Shown: in pieces, positions 61,871 through 64,000 of the stretch
How the letters are laid out: every line of letters begins with the position of its first letter
How positions within the stretch are numbered: the first letter of the stretch is position 1
DNA from: Kribbella sp. VKM Ac-2568
Lineage (GTDB): Bacteria > Actinomycetota > Actinomycetes > Propionibacteriales > Kribbellaceae
Length of the DNA stretch: 64,000 bases
NCBI RefSeq assembly: GCF_004345365.1
Contig: NZ_SLVF01000005.1
Span: 372,001-436,000 of the forward strand
Direction: 5' to 3'
The notes under the pieces: generated by a model
The model's input: only the letters and a program-made list of their open reading frames with translations
The model's database searches: none
Told to the model about the DNA's origin: nothing
Translations under genes and position numbers: made by a program

Positions 61871-62491
61871 TCAGCCGAGGGAAAGCAACCGTTCCTCCAG
61901 GAGTGGCCCGATCTGGTCGATGGTTTCGCCCAGATCGAGCCAGGACTGCTCACGCGCCGCCGGCTCGTCCATCCTGGCCACGGCCAGACTGAACACACCC
62001 GTCAGCACGTCCCGCCGCCCATCCAGCTGCACCACCGACAGCCCGAACTCCACGGCAAGACCGGTCCGCACCACCTGCGCCCTACCCGGATCATCCGCCA
62101 GCGGCATGCCACCTGTGAGGAACTTCGGCTCCTCGGTGATCTTCAACCACTCGACCTTGGCCACTTCGACCTGCTGCACCAGCAACTCCTCGATCCTGTC
62201 GCGCACCGCTCGCCCGGGCTGATCTCCCAGCCAGCCGAGCCAATGATCAGCCTTGGTGAGCAACTCAAAGTCGTCCCGCGGCCGCCCATGCCGCTTGTTA
62301 GGCACGAACTCACCAGTGAGCCGCCCCGCCTCGTCGACCCGCCAACCCCCACGAATCGCCTCCGGCGGCACATAACCGTTCGGATCGTCGACCCAGTCCC
62401 CATCGATCTCGTAAACCCACCCACCCGGATTCCGCGCCGCCTCAGCTACCAGCCCGTCAGACGGTATACGCCGCCGCTTGAATATGCTCAC
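61871..62491 (-). CDS. hypothetical cytoplasmic protein, 206 residues
   Basis: The GTG at 62491 begins SIFKRRRIPSDGLVAEAARN, after which the composition is natural throughout (GGWVYEIDGDWVDDPNGYVP, IEELLVQQVEVAKVEWLKIT, PLLEERLLSLG). The open frame continues upstream but becomes low-complexity, so the GTG is preferred. There is no signal peptide or membrane helix. No family was recognised. The sequence alternates Trp-rich acidic and helical parts. It is intact among relics. Confidence 0.6.
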   Translation of the reverse strand: MSIFKRRRIPSDGLVAEAARNPGGWVYEIDGDWVDDPNGYVPPEAIRGGWRVDEAGRLTGEFVPNKRHGRPRDDFELLTKADHWLGWLGDQPGRAVRDRIEELLVQQVEVAKVEWLKITEEPKFLTGGMPLADDPGRAQVVRTGLAVEFGLSVVQLDGRRDVLTGVFSLAVARMDEPAAREQSWLDLGETIDQIGPLLEERLLSLG

Positions 62492-62591
62492 CAAGCCCAG
62501 TCTGCCCCACGGCCACCGGCTCACTCTGCACAGCGGGTTCTGTGTCCAGTAGGCGCTTGAGGCGCTGCGTGCACCGGGCGAGGCCGTGTAC

Positions 62592-62785
62592 TCAGGCGCC
62601 GGCGGACATGAATCGGAGGAAGCGGCTCCCCAACGGGGTTGCGAAAGTCCGCGTATCGGAAGGCTCCGTCCAGTTGTCCTCCAGCGAGCTGAAGCCGAGA
62701 CACAGGCGGGCATTGGTCAGGTCATAGATCAAGAGGTCACGCCACTCTCGATCGCCGTTCACGTAGGGGCAACCACCTCAAGCAT
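62592..62785 (-). pseudogene. C-terminal fragment of an unrecognised protein
   Basis: The minus strand reads GCPYVNGDREWRDLLIYDLT, NARLCLGFSSLEDNWTEPSD and TFATPLGSRFLRFMSAGA to a stop at 62592. It is protein-like, but a stop codon lies immediately upstream in frame. No family was assigned. Confidence 0.3.
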
Positions 62786-62823
62786 CGCCGCAAGGTTCAC
62801 GTGCGCGCTGTGCAGCCCGGCTC

Positions 62824-63608
62824 GGCCAACTACCGCCGGAGACGACTTCGGCGGCGCTGGCGTCGGACACGCTGCAGGTGCTCGACGAACTGGCGCACCA
62901 AGTTCCGCTGATAGGCGCGAAGGCCACTCGGAACTTCGACGAGATCCTTGAGCTGCTCACCAAGGGGGAGCAGATCGAGCCGACGGATGATGAGCGCAGT
63001 CGCGTTGTCCAGCGCGGACTCGACAAGGCCGCTCCATTCCATCGATCCCGCAACAGCGTGGCCGACGCGCTGCTGATCGAGCTGTACGCGTCCGCTTCCG
63101 GCAGAGCTGATCTTTCGACAGATCCACACGGTTTCGTGACCTCAAATTCCGACGACTTCTCAACACCGCAGGGCGACAAGCGAGAGCCGCACCCCGACCT
63201 GGCCAACATCTTCGGTGCGGGATCCAGCTACGGCCTTGTGTAGACGGACTGAGGCAGGTCCTCGCCGAGAACCTCGGAGAGGAACTTGAAGAGCTGTTCG
63301 CAGACACAGACGTCGTCGAGGAGCCTCGCCGCCTGGACGAGATCCAAGAAGCGGAGAACGAGCTCTTCGACCGGATCTGGTACCAGCGCTCCATCAATCA
63401 TCTGTCTCGACTTGAAGACACTGGTGATCAGCAGGCGATGGACAACCTGCTGGCCGTCGCCGGCCCACCGATCCAGAGAGTCGAAGACCGCTACGGAGGC
63501 CCCGCCGAGCTCGGCCCGTCCGACGACTTCGAATGGGGGATGCTCAACGGAAAGCTGTCAGCCCTCAGGTGGGTCCTGGGCGCCGAATGGGACTTCCTCG
63601 ACACCTAG
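62824..63608 (+). pseudogene. PIN-like (DUF4935-type) protein, 5'-truncated and frameshifted
   Basis: The first part reads LQVLDELAHQVPLIGAKATR, NSVADALLIELYASASGRAD, GFVTSNSDDFSTPQGDKREP and HPDLANIFGAG. After a frameshift near 63240 the gene continues as GLRQVLAENLGEELEELFAD, RIWYQRSINHLSRLEDTGDQ and FEWGMLNGKLSALRWVLGAE to a stop at 63608. The paired acidic blocks (VADALLIE, TSNSDDF) and the HPDLAxxF pattern fit PIN-fold nuclease-like DUF4935 proteins. The N-terminus with the first catalytic Asp is missing. It is probably dead. Confidence 0.5.
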
Positions 63609-63620
63609 TGCGCGAGCGCT

Positions 63621-64000
63621 TCATCTGCTGACCTTCCTCGCGGCACTGGTGTCCGCCAGTTCGCGCAGCCGGGCCGCGCTCGTGGTATCGGCAGGAAGGA
63701 AGGTCTCGATCGCAAGACTCGCGGCGGTGACTTCGAGAGGAGCGCCGATCGTGGCGATCAAGGTGAACAGCCGGACGTTGCCCAGTCGAGTACGAAGGTC
63801 GAGGGTGACCATCGGCTGCTGAATTCCTGTCGCCGGCGCCTGATCGGGTAAATAGGACTCGACTTCATCGATCAATTCCGCGAGCGCTTTGTCCGCGTTT
63901 TCGCGGCTCTTGCGTTTCAATTGGTAGATCAGCGGAATACTGCAGGCGGCGGTCATGGAGGAGACACTCGGCAGGCCGTCGGGATGTGCGGACAGCCGCA
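63621..64000 (-). CDS. XRE/MmyB-type transcriptional regulator, C-terminal part (continues past window edge)
   Basis: The frame runs from the right edge to the stop at 63621. It reads RLSAHPDGLPSVSSMTAACS, IPLIYQLKRKSRENADKALA, then TLDLRTRLGNVRLFTLIATI and LAIETFLPADTTSAARLREL. This is the PAS-like ligand-sensing C-terminal domain of MmyB-type XRE regulators (the RxSxHPDGL and LxTLxTxGxPxDVTxxxLxxExFxPAD patterns). The DNA-binding N-terminus should lie outside the window. An internal ATG at 63956 is not the real start. Divergent targets cannot be seen. Confidence 0.7.
   Translation of the reverse strand, partial: RLSAHPDGLPSVSSMTAACSIPLIYQLKRKSRENADKALAELIDEVESYLPDQAPATGIQQPMVTLDLRTRLGNVRLFTLIATIGAPLEVTAASLAIETFLPADTTSAARLRELADTSAARKVSR

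Noticed and set aside
1..64000. Search for CRISPR arrays, rRNA genes and complete tRNA genes
   Set aside because: No regularly spaced direct repeats, rRNA-like stretches or complete cloverleaf were recognised by eye; only the tRNA 3' fragment at 36231-36275.

Overview
The window is high-GC DNA typical of a soil actinobacterium. Pointers are heavy G/C at third codon positions, GTG and TTG starts, Tat-type lipoproteins, a LacI-controlled sugar locus, large LuxR (LAL) regulators, an ECF sigma factor, GH15 enzymes and MmyB-type regulators. A Kribbella- or Nocardioides-like genome would fit, but no single gene fixes the genus. No rRNA, complete tRNA or CRISPR array was recognised.

Layout. 1-5.4 kb is a gene graveyard: fragments of a DUF932-like phage/plasmid protein, a tyrosine recombinase, a LuxR regulator, a Na+/H+ antiporter, an encapsulin and two insertion sequences lie around an intact lipoprotein and a GreA/GreB-like protein. 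5.4-11.7 kb is a complete carbohydrate locus: a leftward ABC importer (binding lipoprotein and two permeases) divergent from an alpha-galactosidase-like GH36 enzyme and its LacI regulator, with operator-like repeats between them. 12-17.8 kb holds a double zinc-ribbon tail-anchored protein, a dimethylformamidase-like surface protein, an ECF sigma factor and a thioredoxin-fold protein. 18-21.6 kb has epoxide hydrolases divergent from a GH15 enzyme. Much of that block recurs, rearranged and broken by an IS5-type element, at 53.9-58.7 kb.

22-34 kb is a signalling island: a LAL regulator, two coupled response regulators preceded by a stump of a histidine kinase, and an 1852-residue kinase-like/AAA/TPR/GAF/PAS/histidine-kinase protein whose architecture is more usual in proteobacteria. 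34.4-43 kb is again decayed mobile DNA. It includes a tyrosine recombinase carrying an in-frame XRE domain, a tRNA 3'-end (att) fragment, a serine resolvase split into opposed halves and an IS21 fragment. The relic of a soluble diiron monooxygenase there retains an intact effector gene coupled to a NUDIX gene. 43-49 kb has two tandem LAL regulators. 49-53 kb has small-molecule enzymes (VOC, MBL, SnoaL-like, SDR, Tat-exported alpha/beta hydrolase). 58.9-64 kb contains IS21 and IS1380 remnants, a frameshifted secreted protein, a LAL stump, a frameshifted PIN-like protein and the 3' part of an XRE/MmyB regulator that runs off the right edge.

Functionally, the clearest working unit is sugar uptake and hydrolysis under LacI control. 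The rest reads as accessory, recombination-prone DNA in which intact regulators and hydrolases are interspersed with many multiply frameshifted genes. Long intact genes (1852, 1023, 933, 932 and 691 codons) argue that this is mostly biological decay rather than poor sequence quality. Family calls are by eye from translated motifs; no database search was possible.
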